Below the pieces are notes generated by a model, which was given only the letters and a program-made list of their open reading frames with translations, was not told the origin of the DNA and ran no database searches. This document shows, piece after piece, positions 30,606 to 43,182 of a DNA stretch of 64,000 nucleotides. The DNA comes from Liquidambar formosana (taxonomy: Eukaryota > Streptophyta > Magnoliopsida > Saxifragales > Altingiaceae): positions 5,942,909-6,006,908 of the forward strand of contig CM077823.1 of the NCBI GenBank assembly GCA_039720395.1, written 5' to 3'. How positions within the stretch are numbered: position 1 is the first letter of the stretch; each line of letters begins with the position of its first letter. A program made the position numbers and the translations under genes.

Positions 30606-31129
30606 TATATATGCCCTTTTTTCCTTGAATTTTGAAATTTATATTTTATGGAAAAATATGAATATGAAATATTTATGTACCATATCTGTTAATCCCAAAA
30701 AAGAGGCAAAAACTCTGTTAATCCCATTAAAATGGCACTAATGAATTTTAATTCCCAAAAGAGGGAGTGTACTAATTACCATTAGATAATACCCATTCTG
30801 CCCTTTTACTCCTTTTTTATTTTTTATTTTTTTATTTTTTACCCCACCTAAGTATCATATCTCTTATATGAACAATCTAGCAGCCAAGTATTATGATCGA
30901 CAAGAAAATCATATATAAATGGATATTGAATGATTTGGAAGAATGATTGTTAAAAACCATAATCTGGTTGATAATCTCCTTTGGTTTACAATTTACGAGA
31001 ATGCAAACCTTAGTTTGAGATGAAAGCATGGTGGCATGGTTTCTTGTAAACGGGGTTGTCTCTAGTTTCTTGGGTTTGGCCTCTGTGAAATTTTTTAATT
31101 CATTTTTGTTGTCTACTCTTTCATAATAA
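30606..31129. other. AT-rich intergenic DNA, no gene recognised
   Basis: Includes a T-rich run at about 30815-30840. No coding frame of protein-like composition. Confidence 0.4.
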
Positions 31130-33215
31130 CTAGTTATTGCACACGTGCAAGGATTTTTTGTTAACAATAAAATGATTTAAAGATTATCAATTATTTTTCC
31201 TAAATAAACATATAAAAGATCGATGCTTCCCAAGATCCTTTTTAGCTTGAATAGGATTGACCTCTTTTCATATAGCATAGCCGCTCATCTAGTGGTAATT
31301 ATCTCTTCAATATTGTCCATATCAATTAAATATAAACTTTATTTACTTAAGAAAGGTTATGCAGCCATTTGTTCTTTAACATTTAATCCATATCAAGTGT
31401 GAAGATTTGAGATGTTAAGAATATAGTTATTACTCCATAGAAAGTTTTAATCCATGTATATCAAATGATCTGGAAAGAAATGATAATACATAATGACACG
31501 TAACTATCAAGAATTTTAACAAATAACTTATTCATTATCCACAAAGATAAATAACTTATTCATTATCCACCAATTTTCTACACATCTACAATAAGAAACA
31601 TATCAATGAATAAGCAAAAAAGAGAATAATTATAATCAAAATAAATAGAGAAAATATATACTTAATCTCTAGAGAGAATTTAATTTGGTTGAATTGTTAA
31701 TCATATGGCAAGTCCATTGTATTGTAGAAATTATATGCAAAAGAATATACTAAATTTATTAATGAATTAGTAGTTTATATAATGTGACTTACACATCAAC
31801 AAATTCTAATACATTTTGGATCACTTAAAGAATGAGTACATGCTCAAAAAGATAAGAGTCCTAACATCATATTACTATCATGGGATATTATTCCACTTCA
31901 TCCAAATGAAACTTTACTACTACCTCTCTTCAACTTCTTTGTATTTTGGTTTTTTTCCTTTTTTTTTTTGGTTGAAGAATCTATGGATCCCCACTTTGTA
32001 GCGAGACATTCCGCAATGCATCATTGGAGCTGAATATCCCATTAATTGAAACAACCAAAGATAACATAGCATAAAAACTAATCTCATGATTCAAAAAATG
32101 GGAAAAATTACAAATAAAAAAATAAGGCAAAATGTCTCGTCAAGAACATTTAGAAACCTAAGGCCCTTGTTCTCCGGACCACCCTTCAAATCACCCATAA
32201 GTAGTGTAGTCTTGAGAAGGGAATTTTAATCTCCAAAAAAAAATCAAAAAGACAACGTAGAGATTGAGCATTTAAAAAATAATAATAATAAAATAAAATA
32301 CATACCTCTTACAATAAATTTTTTATCAGCAAGAAAAAAATTAGAAAGAGAATGAGCATATAAAAATAGCTTTTCAATTCCCATCAGATATTTTCAAGAG
32401 CAATTTTTCATCAAAAGAAAAAATATAATTAGATGATTTACCACGTAAAATAAAGGGTTTAGCATTCAAATATAAAAGCATTTTAGCAAATTGCTTATGA
32501 AACTCTACTAATCAAATCAAAAGTAAGTGAAAATACTCACAGCAAAAATAAAAAATACAAAACCAAAAACTTGAATAAAAAAAACTCTAGAAAAAATATA
32601 TAGAATTTAAATGAAATATGATTGCATAAAATTAATTTCTCAAAGGAACAAAATTAAATAAAACCTAATGTGATTATTAGCATTTAAACTAAAACCCAAC
32701 TCAATAAATTTCCAGCACAGTACGATATATATATTATAATATCTAGAGCAAAATTTACCAGAGAATGGAGAAATCACCGTTTATGGAAAAGGTGGAGAGA
32801 AAGTTGAAGCTACTCTTGATGGAGAAAGTAGAATTTATAATTTGGCTGTTTATTTATTATATACGAATTATAGTTTCCTGTTTCCTTAGAATTCCTATCT
32901 GGGTTTGGTTTTATTTAATTATTATACGAATTATAGTTTTCTTATAATTCTTATTTAGGTATGTGTTTTATATTGCTATATTTCCTATATATGCAGAAGG
33001 GTAGTTGTATAGTTTCTTTAGAATTCTTATTAAGGTATGTGTTTTATATTGCTATATTTCCTATAGTTTCCTTAGAATTCTTATTAAGGTCTGTGTTTTA
33101 TATTGTTGTATTTCCTATATATGCAGAAGGGTAATTGTGTATTTAAAAATTAAATTAAAATAAGGGTATATTAGTCAATCAAAAGTTTTTCTCACATTCA
33201 TTTTTTTATAGACAG
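31130..33215 (-). mobile_element. Helitron-like non-autonomous element, copy 3 (2.1 kb)
   Basis: It begins on the plus strand as CTAGTTATTGCACACGTGC, the reverse of a Helitron 3' end like that of copy 2. It ends with the AAGGGTATATTAGTCAATCA block also found in copy 2. The interior carries duplicated TTAGAATTCTTATTAAGGT segments (about 32940-33090). No helicase was found. Confidence 0.6.
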
Positions 33216-33682
33216 TATATATATATATATAACTGGAACCTCAACATTTACCTATAAAACCAAAGACATTAATAGGTAAGGTGATCCCTCGTAGTTATAG
33301 GTGTAAAAGGCACACATAGCTTCAATACGACTAGGAGGGGTAATTGTTCTAATCACGACTTTATACGTAGTGAAGTATACATATGTGAAATGCATAACTC
33401 ATAAATAGGGCAAGCTCACTGATAAAAATCATAATCATAACTTCATAAGCATCAATGTTGTGCTCCCAACGAAAAGGAGAAATTTTAGGGTTTAGGATTT
33501 TCTAAATAAAGAGAGAGCAAGAGGAAAAGGATTTGACAGGGTATAATTTGGGTGGGATAGATTAAATAAAATAAAAAGGACATAATAGACGTTCAACCAT
33601 AAATCCCCTCTTTTGGGGATTAAGGTTCATTATTACTCTTTTGAATGGAATAGAGGAGTTTTCAATACGAGAACATCATCAT
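33216..33682. other. Intergenic sequence, no feature recognised
   Basis: Non-coding; nothing beyond short A/T runs is seen. Confidence 0.4.
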
Positions 33683-34689
33683 CAGGGGCGGAGCCAGAAA
33701 TTTGTAATTGGGCTACCGACAGTAAAATTTAGAGCAAAGAAATTTCATATGGGATATTATTTAGCATGACCTCTTTATTATAAGCTTAGCGTTCAACATT
33801 TTGATTAATGATGAATATTCTAATTATTTATCTATTATCATATTACTTAAAAAATATATTAGATCAATATTTAATCTTAACACAAGTAACAATGATAGTA
33901 GGTATTGGAGCAATAAACAAAAATAATATAAGCAAAATTCATAACCTAATAAAAAAATAACAAATTTTAGCCATATATAACATAGCTAACCAAAAGAATT
34001 GAGCATCATACGAAGATGGTATGATGGTATGAAGGTGAGTCTAAGGTGTTATGTTTGATTCAACGAAGGAGAAGGTTATTGCCACTACAAAAATTCATTT
34101 GCACCGCCACTCAGTTTATAGTTTTTTAAGATTTTGTGAAAAATATAAAATGTTTTCATAAAAACTAATCATGATGTAAACTAGAAAACATCATTTTGGA
34201 CAACTTTTTATAAGAAAGTTTTTTTCAAAATGTCATTTGAGTGGATTTTTTTTAACAATTTTCATGAAATATTATATACAAATAAAAGAGATTGTAAATG
34301 GTCAAAAAAAAAGTTAAATGACATATTTTGGAAAAATTTTATTCTTCAAAATTGTTAAGAATAATATTTTTTAATAGAAAAAATGGCTAATCTTCATGGA
34401 AACCTTTTGTCTTTTTCATAAAATCTTAAAAAATGTAAACTAAGTGATTAGTAAAGGGTGCAAATAAATTTTTTTGATAATAATACCCTACTTTTTTAAC
34501 TAATACCATAAATTAGGGTTATTATAATAAAATGATAATATGAATTTGAATTTAGTAAGGCGAATTCCACAGCCTGAAATGGCCACATGCACAAAATTTT
34601 AAAAATATTGAATTTTATTATACAAAGTGTGAAAATTATCTGATATTTTGTGGGGACCCTCGCCCTGTCTTAAGGTGGCTCCGCCACTG
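33683..34689. mobile_element. Non-autonomous hAT element (Tip100-like ends)
   Basis: The left end CAGGGGCGGAGCCAG and the right end TGGCTCCGCCACTG are inverted repeats. CAGGGGCGGA ends are typical of Tip100-type hAT transposons. The internal 1 kb is AT-rich with no transposase. The 8-bp flanks do not match well, so the target duplication has decayed or the borders are off by a few bases. Confidence 0.65.
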
Positions 34690-35159
34690 GTCCTCGTCGG
34701 TAGACAAACCTTTTTTTTATTCTTTTTTTCTTTTTCGTCCTGATTGTTGATAATAATTAGGGGAAATTACTAATACATTTGCCTTATTAGGAGTAATTCC
34801 CAAGAAAGATGCTTTGAAAATGAACTTGTTTTTGGTTGTAATAGTTTATAATAAAATTAGTAGTCAATTTGTTACAAGTCAGTACTCAATAATCAATAGT
34901 TAGTAGTCAGTAATAAAAAAAATTTATTGCAAAGAGTGGAATGTTTAAGTAATTTCCCTAATGATTACTCCATCCAAAAGGCTCCAAAATGGGCCAAACC
35001 TAAAAATTGTGATTTTGAATCCGTGCAAGAGGGTGCCAACCTCGGTCCCCAAGGCATGGGCATTTGCAATTCTTTCGGCTCCTTTCATCCAACGGTCCAC
35101 GTTCTTCCTTACCAAAATCATTGAATGTTATTATCCGCCCGATCTCAAATAAAATCGTA
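34690..35159 (+). promoter_or_regulatory. Upstream region of the YTH gene
   Basis: A gene-free stretch between the hAT element and the first exon. The sequence becomes less AT-rich from about 34975. A TATA box is not evident; a TATA-less housekeeping promoter is possible. Confidence 0.4.
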
Positions 35160-35313
35160 AAACCTCCATCCTCTTCACTCCTATTTCCCTTCTCTCCTCG
35201 TCCTTCCTCTCTCCGCGGAAACCCGCTTTGGGTGAAGAGAGCGGTTTTCCTTCGAACCGGAAAACCAGATCGGAAGTCGCGTTCTTCGCCGTCTACTCGT
35301 CTGCGCTTCTTAG
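35160..35313 (+). other. Probable non-coding first exon of the YTH gene
   Basis: A C/T-rich leader (CTCCTCGTCCTTCCTCTCTC) turns into GC-richer sequence and ends at CTTCTTAG followed by GTTTGTTTCG, a plausible donor. No ATG frame is expected here. Boundaries are inferred. Confidence 0.45.
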
Positions 35314-35392
35314 GTTTGTTTCGTTTTTTTTTTTTTTTTTTCCTAAAATTATCTCACTTACTTACTGAAGTATAGTGAGAGAGATGACTATG

Positions 35393-35423
<31 letters not shown>

Positions 35424-35873
35424 GTCTAAGATCTCGAAGAGTTGCTATCAACAATATCGCACTATATATACTGTTTATTCATATGAATTTTTGAACTAAT
35501 TTTTTGCTTTTTCCAAAAGCTTTAATGGAGTTTTATTTGATAAAGTAAAGCGAGTTTTCCTTTATAAAAAAATACTCTTTTTTTTGCTTATCTCCACACT
35601 CTCCTCTCTCTAATTATCTTTTTCTGTGATATTTCTTTCCGAATTGTGTGTGTGTATATATATATATATATGTAGTCAGTGAAGGCTGTAATATTATTTA
35701 CTCTCTGTAATATTGCCGTTTAAGCTTCTGTTGAGTTTTTCATGAAAGTCTAATTTTTTCTCTCTCCAACATTCTCTCTCACTTCAATTTTTTTCTGCAT
35801 ATTGTTTTCCTGCAATGTTACAGGCTTCAATGGAGTTTTCCTTTTAGGATCTCTCTCTCTCTCTCTCTCTCTG

Positions 35874-35912
<39 letters not shown>

Positions 35913-36866
35913 TATTATTATATATAAAAAAACGCGTCTTTTTAAGTAAATGCTAAAATTTTTTTTTTCTAAATTTGGTAAAATTTAATATTTTTCCCTT
36001 AAAGTTGATGAGAATCTGTGTCAACGTTTCCTCTCTCTCTCTTAGAAAGCAGAAATTCAAAATATTGCCGGTGTAAGATTCCCAAGCTTTCTTTTATATT
36101 CTTTGCTTTTCCGGCAAATTCTGGGCCACCAAACGAACTAAAGAAAATGATTTTAGAGAAAAATTAAAACTTTAGATGGATATATGTGTAATTGTAAGTA
36201 TATATAGATTTTAAAGTTACAAACTCACTTTTGTTTAGGTGGCAGATAAATCATAAATCCGAGTTTTACTCAAAATACCGCAAAACTCGTAGTTTTTTTA
36301 ATTTAAAACCAAAAATAAATTTTTTTTTTAATTTAAAATCTGGTTTTGATTTTTTCTATTCTCCGTGGAAATTTCTCATTAAGTTGTTCTATTTTATTTT
36401 TCCTGGTCAAGAAAATTTGGGTTTATTTTATATATATTTTTAAAAATTTTAAATTTATATGCATATTATTATATATACACACGCAGAGATGTATGTGTTC
36501 ACAAATCAGTATCAGTAGAAGAGAATCTTGTGCTTTTCTATCCATCTATGAGAGAAGAATCGAATCTCTATTTGCACACGCAGTTTCTGGTGTACTAACA
36601 TGCGCCTGGGGCTTTATATGCACCTTTAGTTTCAGTAATATTAATTATTTATCATTTCCGTTATAATTAATTTTAAAAAGGGAAGAGTCATTAATTCTGG
36701 GTTGGCATCCTGAGGCCTAATTATATTAGAAATGTATAGTTTCCTTTTATAAGATAAGAAATTGATATTGTTTAGGAAACAAACCTTATCTTTTATATAC
36801 CTAGACAGTAGATTTCTTCTCACTAGTCTATTCTTCTTCTTGTACTCTTTTTGTGTTATTTGACAG
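35314..36866 (+). other. Probable first intron (5' UTR intron) of the YTH gene
   Basis: T-rich with several microsatellites: CT then TA then GT at about 35850-35912 and a TA run at about 35655-35672. It ends in a TGACAG acceptor. No coding sequence is recognised. Confidence 0.45.
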
Positions 36867-36872
36867 TGGGAG

Positions 36873-37569
36873 ATGGCTGGCGAGAAGAAAATTGAGAAAT
36901 GTATCCTCTGTTGTACTCTTGATGGTGGCTTTTGTACTAATTTTGGTTGAATCTGTTTTAATTTTTGATAGAAGTTTATGCTCATATATTTTGAGTGTGC
37001 AGAATTTTTGGGTTTCCAAATTTTTTGTTCGAATTTTTAGAATATACAGATTTTAAGGCCTTGGTGTGTGTATTCATTTCCTGGGAAGCAATATTGGGTC
37101 ATGTTACAATTGCATTGACTTCTAGGACATAATTGGATTTGTGGGTTTGCATTTTTCCAATTAGATTCAAACCCGATACAGTTTTTAGGGCTTACCGACA
37201 TGTGTAGTTTTATTGGGAAATAATGCAATTTGGATCCTTATACTACAATTACATTTATTTCATTGACATGATTTCGATATAGATGCTCAGGTATTCAGCG
37301 GTTGAGACAGTTTACTTGAAAACTGCATCAACTTATGCTGAAGACCAAAGCATTTGGATTATTATTATTATTATTTGTCTTTATACCTGTATTGTTTGTC
37401 ACATTAGCTTACAGTTAGAAGCAAAGATAATAACCCCACTTTTCCTTAGTGGGTGCTTTGGTTTTTTATTTTTAATTTTTTATTTTTTTGGACTTCTTGC
37501 CTAAGATGTAATCTTTCTTCTCATTAATACAATTCCTTGCTTATCCACAAAAAAAAAAAAACTTATCCA

Positions 37570-37627
<58 letters not shown>

Positions 37628-40600
37628 AAAAAAAAGAAAAAAAAAAATTACTGACTTTATAATGCTTTTAATGCTTTGGTTTACCTGCAGTGCATGAGGT
37701 GGTATATGCTTCTGCATATGGGTCTTGGGCCTCTTGGCCCTTCTTTTTGTTAATTCAATACATTCTTACCTTTTCATAAAAAATAAAAATAAAAAGGAAA
37801 AAAAGAGGTGGTATGCATCTAAATAAATCGGTCTGATTTGATTCTGTAATTAATCCTATGAATATTATCATACCTCTAAATTGGTTGAGCAGCATGTGCT
37901 TGATTTGTAAAATGAGCCATTTATTTGCTCTGTTACGTCTTTGGAAGTTGTTTTGATTGACACGCTGTTCGGTTGCACTGACCAATTGAATAACATCTTT
38001 GATTACACCGTGAATATTGGCTGTGTTTGGTCTTTTTGAAATTATTGGAGTGCTTGAGAGTTTTATTGTGTTTATTTTAACTTTATAATACAGCTGAGCC
38101 GGTGGATACTGGATTGAAGTCAGACCCCTATACTGTATTGGCTGACCAAGAGGCGGTATGTTATCAGTACGATATTTTGTTGTTAACCTAGTTTGTTTTA
38201 GGTTTGTGCATTCTACCCTGTTGCTTGCGTGGATATGTTTCTCTATTAAAATTGAATCAATTATGTTTAAGAGTGGAGTAGCATCTGGTTCAATCTACTG
38301 TCCATGGCATTAGAGATACTAATTTGTTGATCAGTTCTGGTGTTTATAACATTCACACATGATTGTTCTTCTGTCAAAATGCTTTTATCATATGTGGTGA
38401 ACTGGTGATTTGGTTTACATATTTAGTATTACAAACGTGGTGACTTGGAGTTCAAATCTGGTGAATTGTTTTTTTACACTGCTCTTTTTGTTCTTTTTGT
38501 TTGTATTTTTTTTTTTTTGGGTATAGATATGGTCAAATCCTTTGTAGTATACCCCTTTCCATTATTGAGATTCAAGATCAAGATTTGTTTGATGAGTTTT
38601 ATGCCCCTCATTCCATGCTTACTAATTTATTTATTTTAATTTAAATCACTGGCTTGTACATTTTGGGGTGGAAAAAAGAGGTGTTTATACCATAAGTCTA
38701 TAACTTCATACCTTTTTTTGTGTATTACATATGTATTATATTTGCATGTTTTGAAATTCTGCTCTCTATTCATGATATTTATCTCAATTACTGCACTTTA
38801 TGACTCACCTTTTCATCTTATCTAACTTACAAGGCGTTTTCATTTTCCTTTCAGGCTTCTGGCAAAGATGGAATGCCATCTGATTCAACTTTGTCTATAT
38901 CCTCTTCAGGGGATGGTCCTACCATCAAAGATGTGACTGATCAAGAGTCAGTTGCAGAGCAAGGTGTTTACTATCCACCTTCTACCTGTTACAATTATTA
39001 CTACCCAGGTTAGATGTTGGATTGTTTCTCCGCCCTTGGAATGATCTCCGTTAAAATCTTGAAGTCATCTCAGTGTAAACCCAGAAATTTGATTGCAAAC
39101 AAAATCATGAATGAAAAGATGTGTTATAAACTGATAAGTTATTGTAGTTATTCCATAATTCATAGCATATGACTAGATTTTATTCAATTTTATGATCAAT
39201 ATTATTTCAGTGCCACAAGAAAGGATTTTGCTCATAGGCAGATAGAATGTCCTAGTTGGTGAAAAAAAATAAATCTTTTGCTTACTAAATTAAATGGAGA
39301 TAACATTTTTTTTATGGGTTTTTTAACATGTGCCCTAAGGGCACATATTAAACTGCAATTAATGACCCAATCATTGCATTGGAAATGGTGAAAATGCATT
39401 GTAAATGTGAAAGTTGCTTGGAAAAATGTGAAAATGCTTGGAAAACTGTGAAAACACATTTTTTTATGCAATGATTGGATTATTAATTACAGCTTAACAT
39501 GTAATCTTAGGGCATGCATTGAGAAAACCCTTTTTTTATTATTTAAAATATAAGAGAAAACAACCTTTTTATTCTAAACTCCTATTACTTAAATTATGAT
39601 TTTGATAATGTACAGAGATCCAGCCTGTCAAATGAAAATGTGAATATTTTCTTAAACAGAGGGAGTTTGGGTTGTATAATTAATTTTCCTTTTGTTGATA
39701 TATCTTTGTTTATACTACTCAACTCAACGTAACTCAACCACAGCCTTTTTTTTATTTATTTATTGTCTGATGCCAAGATGTATTGCTTAATACACATTGG
39801 TAACAGAGGGTTTGATCTGGATTTTTGGTCCAATTGATGTAGTAAGTATGAAAATAATGTCTTGGATGTTTTATATCAATGATCAGATGATACCTTGATC
39901 TCTTGCTATAAATAGTCATTACTGATTTGAATTAGCTGATTGGTATATGATATTTAGTATTTTAAAACAGTAGGTAATAATCTCCCAAACTTTGTCTACA
40001 GTAGTGGTAAAATTATAGTACTCCCTGGAATGTAAAAGAGACCAAAGCAATAATAGGGTCTTTTGAAGAATTAAATGTAGACAAAAAGCTATACCCCAAA
40101 TACGGACATTCTATGACTCAGCTGTTCAGGTTTGCTTAATGATTAACTTATGTATGGGGCCTATTGTGGGAGAGATGGTGGTGGTTCGAGTTGCTTTGCC
40201 TACAACGATGGTTATGGTACTGGGAAGGCAGAGGTGGTGTTAGGTGGTATCAATGGTTGTGATGCTTGGGTGGTTGTGTTGGCCACAGTGGTGGTGGTGG
40301 AGATCAGGTGGGATTTATTTGGTTTTATTGTAATTTTTATCATTGAAAACTATGGGGCTATGGGCCAGCTTAATACCTCTTCTCTTTCTATGCTAAAAGT
40401 AGCATACGTAGATAAAATGCCCAAAGAGTGTCAAAATTTTCCACAACTATTCATTAGAAGTATAAGCACAAATTTATCAAGATGTTATGAGGTTGGATTG
40501 TTGTCTTGTTGATATCTCCAGGATTATTATAATTCCCAGCTATGTGCTCTGCAAACCTCTCCCTCCCTCCCTCCCTCCCTCCCTCCCACCTTTAGCATTA

Positions 40601-43133
40601 ATGAACTTTATCATTTATAAATGACGATTTCTTGGTCAGATCCTATTCAGACTCTGTTTTTTTTGTTCGATTTAGAACTTTGAATCCAAAACAATATTGT
40701 TGAGAGTTATAAACTTTGTTACTCTCATGTGAAATGGGGACAATAGAGCATTAATATTTTTCTTGTTCATATTTCAGGATATAGTGGGGCTTGTACTCAA
40801 TTGGATGATCGTGGTTACCTTCACGCAGATGGTTCCTATACTGTATGTTTTTCACCCATTGTCTTTATGTTTAATAAATCTTCTGGAATTTAGCATGAGG
40901 AACTTTTGTAATTTATCTTGCCATAAAAAATCCATACAATTTTGTATTCTATCTAGTTATTACTTTTAATGTGGCTTTTATAACTGATATCACCGACATT
41001 TCCACTATTATTTTAATGGTTGCTCCAGGGTGTCCAATCAGACAATGGTTCATTGGTCTATTATCTGCCTGGCTATAACCCATATGCGACTGGGAATCTT
41101 ATGGGTGTTGATGGGCAATGTATCAATCAACAACCATACTTTTCTTCATCGGGATATCTTCAGCACCCTGTTTCTTACGGCTCAGAAGCTGGGCCTTGTT
41201 ACTCATGGGATTCTACATTTGTTGGAGATGCACCAAATGGAACCGGTGCTAGTCTTGGAAATTCCAAATCTGGTTCAGGTCCTACTGCTTCAGCGAAGTC
41301 GAATGGCTTCAACTCTATGAAAACAAATGGCATGATTGCTGGAAAATTTTCGACATTGCCTGTGGATTCAAAGTCACGTCAGGTGGCAGCCACATCTAAC
41401 TTCTCCAAGTCTATCCATCAAACTCCACCTCACAAATCATTTAATAAGGTATGCACAAATCATTTAATAAAGTATGTGTGTATTTGAAGCCAGTAGCAAC
41501 CTTCATTAGTAAGTTGTGACAATTTAATGTTTGATTGCATTACTTGAAGTCTTGAACCAACGCTTGGTGTTATTTTCAGCTTTTGGTGGGAGGGCATTGT
41601 TGTCACGTAAAATTTTATTAAGGGTTTTATGTAATTTCAGCTGTTTGAGATCCAATAAATGTGTCATGGTAGTGATTTACTGTTTCAATATATTTTTACT
41701 GTTTCTACATTTGTTAGGTACTTTATGTTGAAAATTAAGTATATTTTGCTTGTTCCAGTTGTAATTGATTTATAAATTTTTGTTCTGTCATAGGTTTTTA
41801 ATATCATTGTTTCTTACATTAATCACCTTGATTTGGATGTTTAATGTAATATGGTAAACTTGGATTCAAAATCAGATCATGAAATTCTTTTTGAAAATTG
41901 GTTGCACAATACAAAAAGGGGCCTTTTGTAGTCTTCTTGTTGTAGAAGCTCCCTTTTAATTGTTTTTACTTTTGAAGGTTATCAAGAAAGCATTGAATAA
42001 ACAGTGAAGTAGTTTGTGTTACATGGACTTGGGAGGTTACCCCATAGTACCCGTGTTGATACGAGACGACACGTGTATGGTATGGGATATGGCTTGGATA
42101 GGGCTGTTTCACAATGGAAGCGGCTTGGACATGGCTGTTTCAAAACAGATATGGCTGATCGTGACTTCTAAGGGCATCTCTCATTTCTAGATGATTGTGA
42201 AATCTCATTTCACTGCTTATAAATAAAAAATTCATAGCTTTACTCATCTCTCTCAGCATAATGATCTGTGGCTAAATTCTAGGTTTTAGTACCATTGTTA
42301 GATTTTTTGTCAGCCAGGAAGTTTGACTTACAACATTAAGTGTAGTCACTCTTTTAAGTGTCTTAACAAATATTTGAAAGACTTTACTTAGGGTTAAGCT
42401 TTGGCTTGTAGCAGTGATGCAGGATCATTTTAAACCAGCAGCAAAACTCTTCATTAGACGGAGGCTGGCTTAGATTTGTGAAACAAGGCGATAATGGTTT
42501 TACAATGGTCAAAAGGTTTGGCCATAGCTAAATTTGCAGTGAGAGTTTCTGAGTGGTTTAAGAGACGTGAGAACTTGAAGGTTACAGAAGTTTTAAAATG
42601 ATGAATCCCATTCACTTTCTATTATTACCCAAACCCAACCCATTGCAAACCTTACTCAAAATTCTAGAGGGAAGCATTAGTGAAGTTATATATATATATA
42701 TATATATATATGGAGTCCCCTTCTTATGAGGTTAACCTAACCTAACATTAGGTTAGGTAACCCTCCAAAACTATACATGTGATTCATATTTATGAAACCA
42801 GCAGTTAGATTAGATAACCTTATCATGTAGGTGATACATACCAAAAATCAAGTTGATCCAAGATTTATTGCTATTCGATCCAAAAATTACATTTTTTAAT
42901 CAATGACAATCGCTCATTTTGGACATTTATGAATGAAGTAGTTTTTAATCTTTGGATTAAAAAAAAAGTAGTTTTTAATCTCGGATTAACTTGATTTTTG
43001 GTATGCATGACCTTCACATGAAGTAGATCTAATTTAATGGTTGGTTTTGAAAAATAAAAATCAAAGATATAGTTTTGGAGGGTGACCTAGCCTAAGGTTA
43101 GGTTAGGTTAACCTCATAAGAAGGGGACTCTAG

Positions 43134-43182
<49 letters not shown>

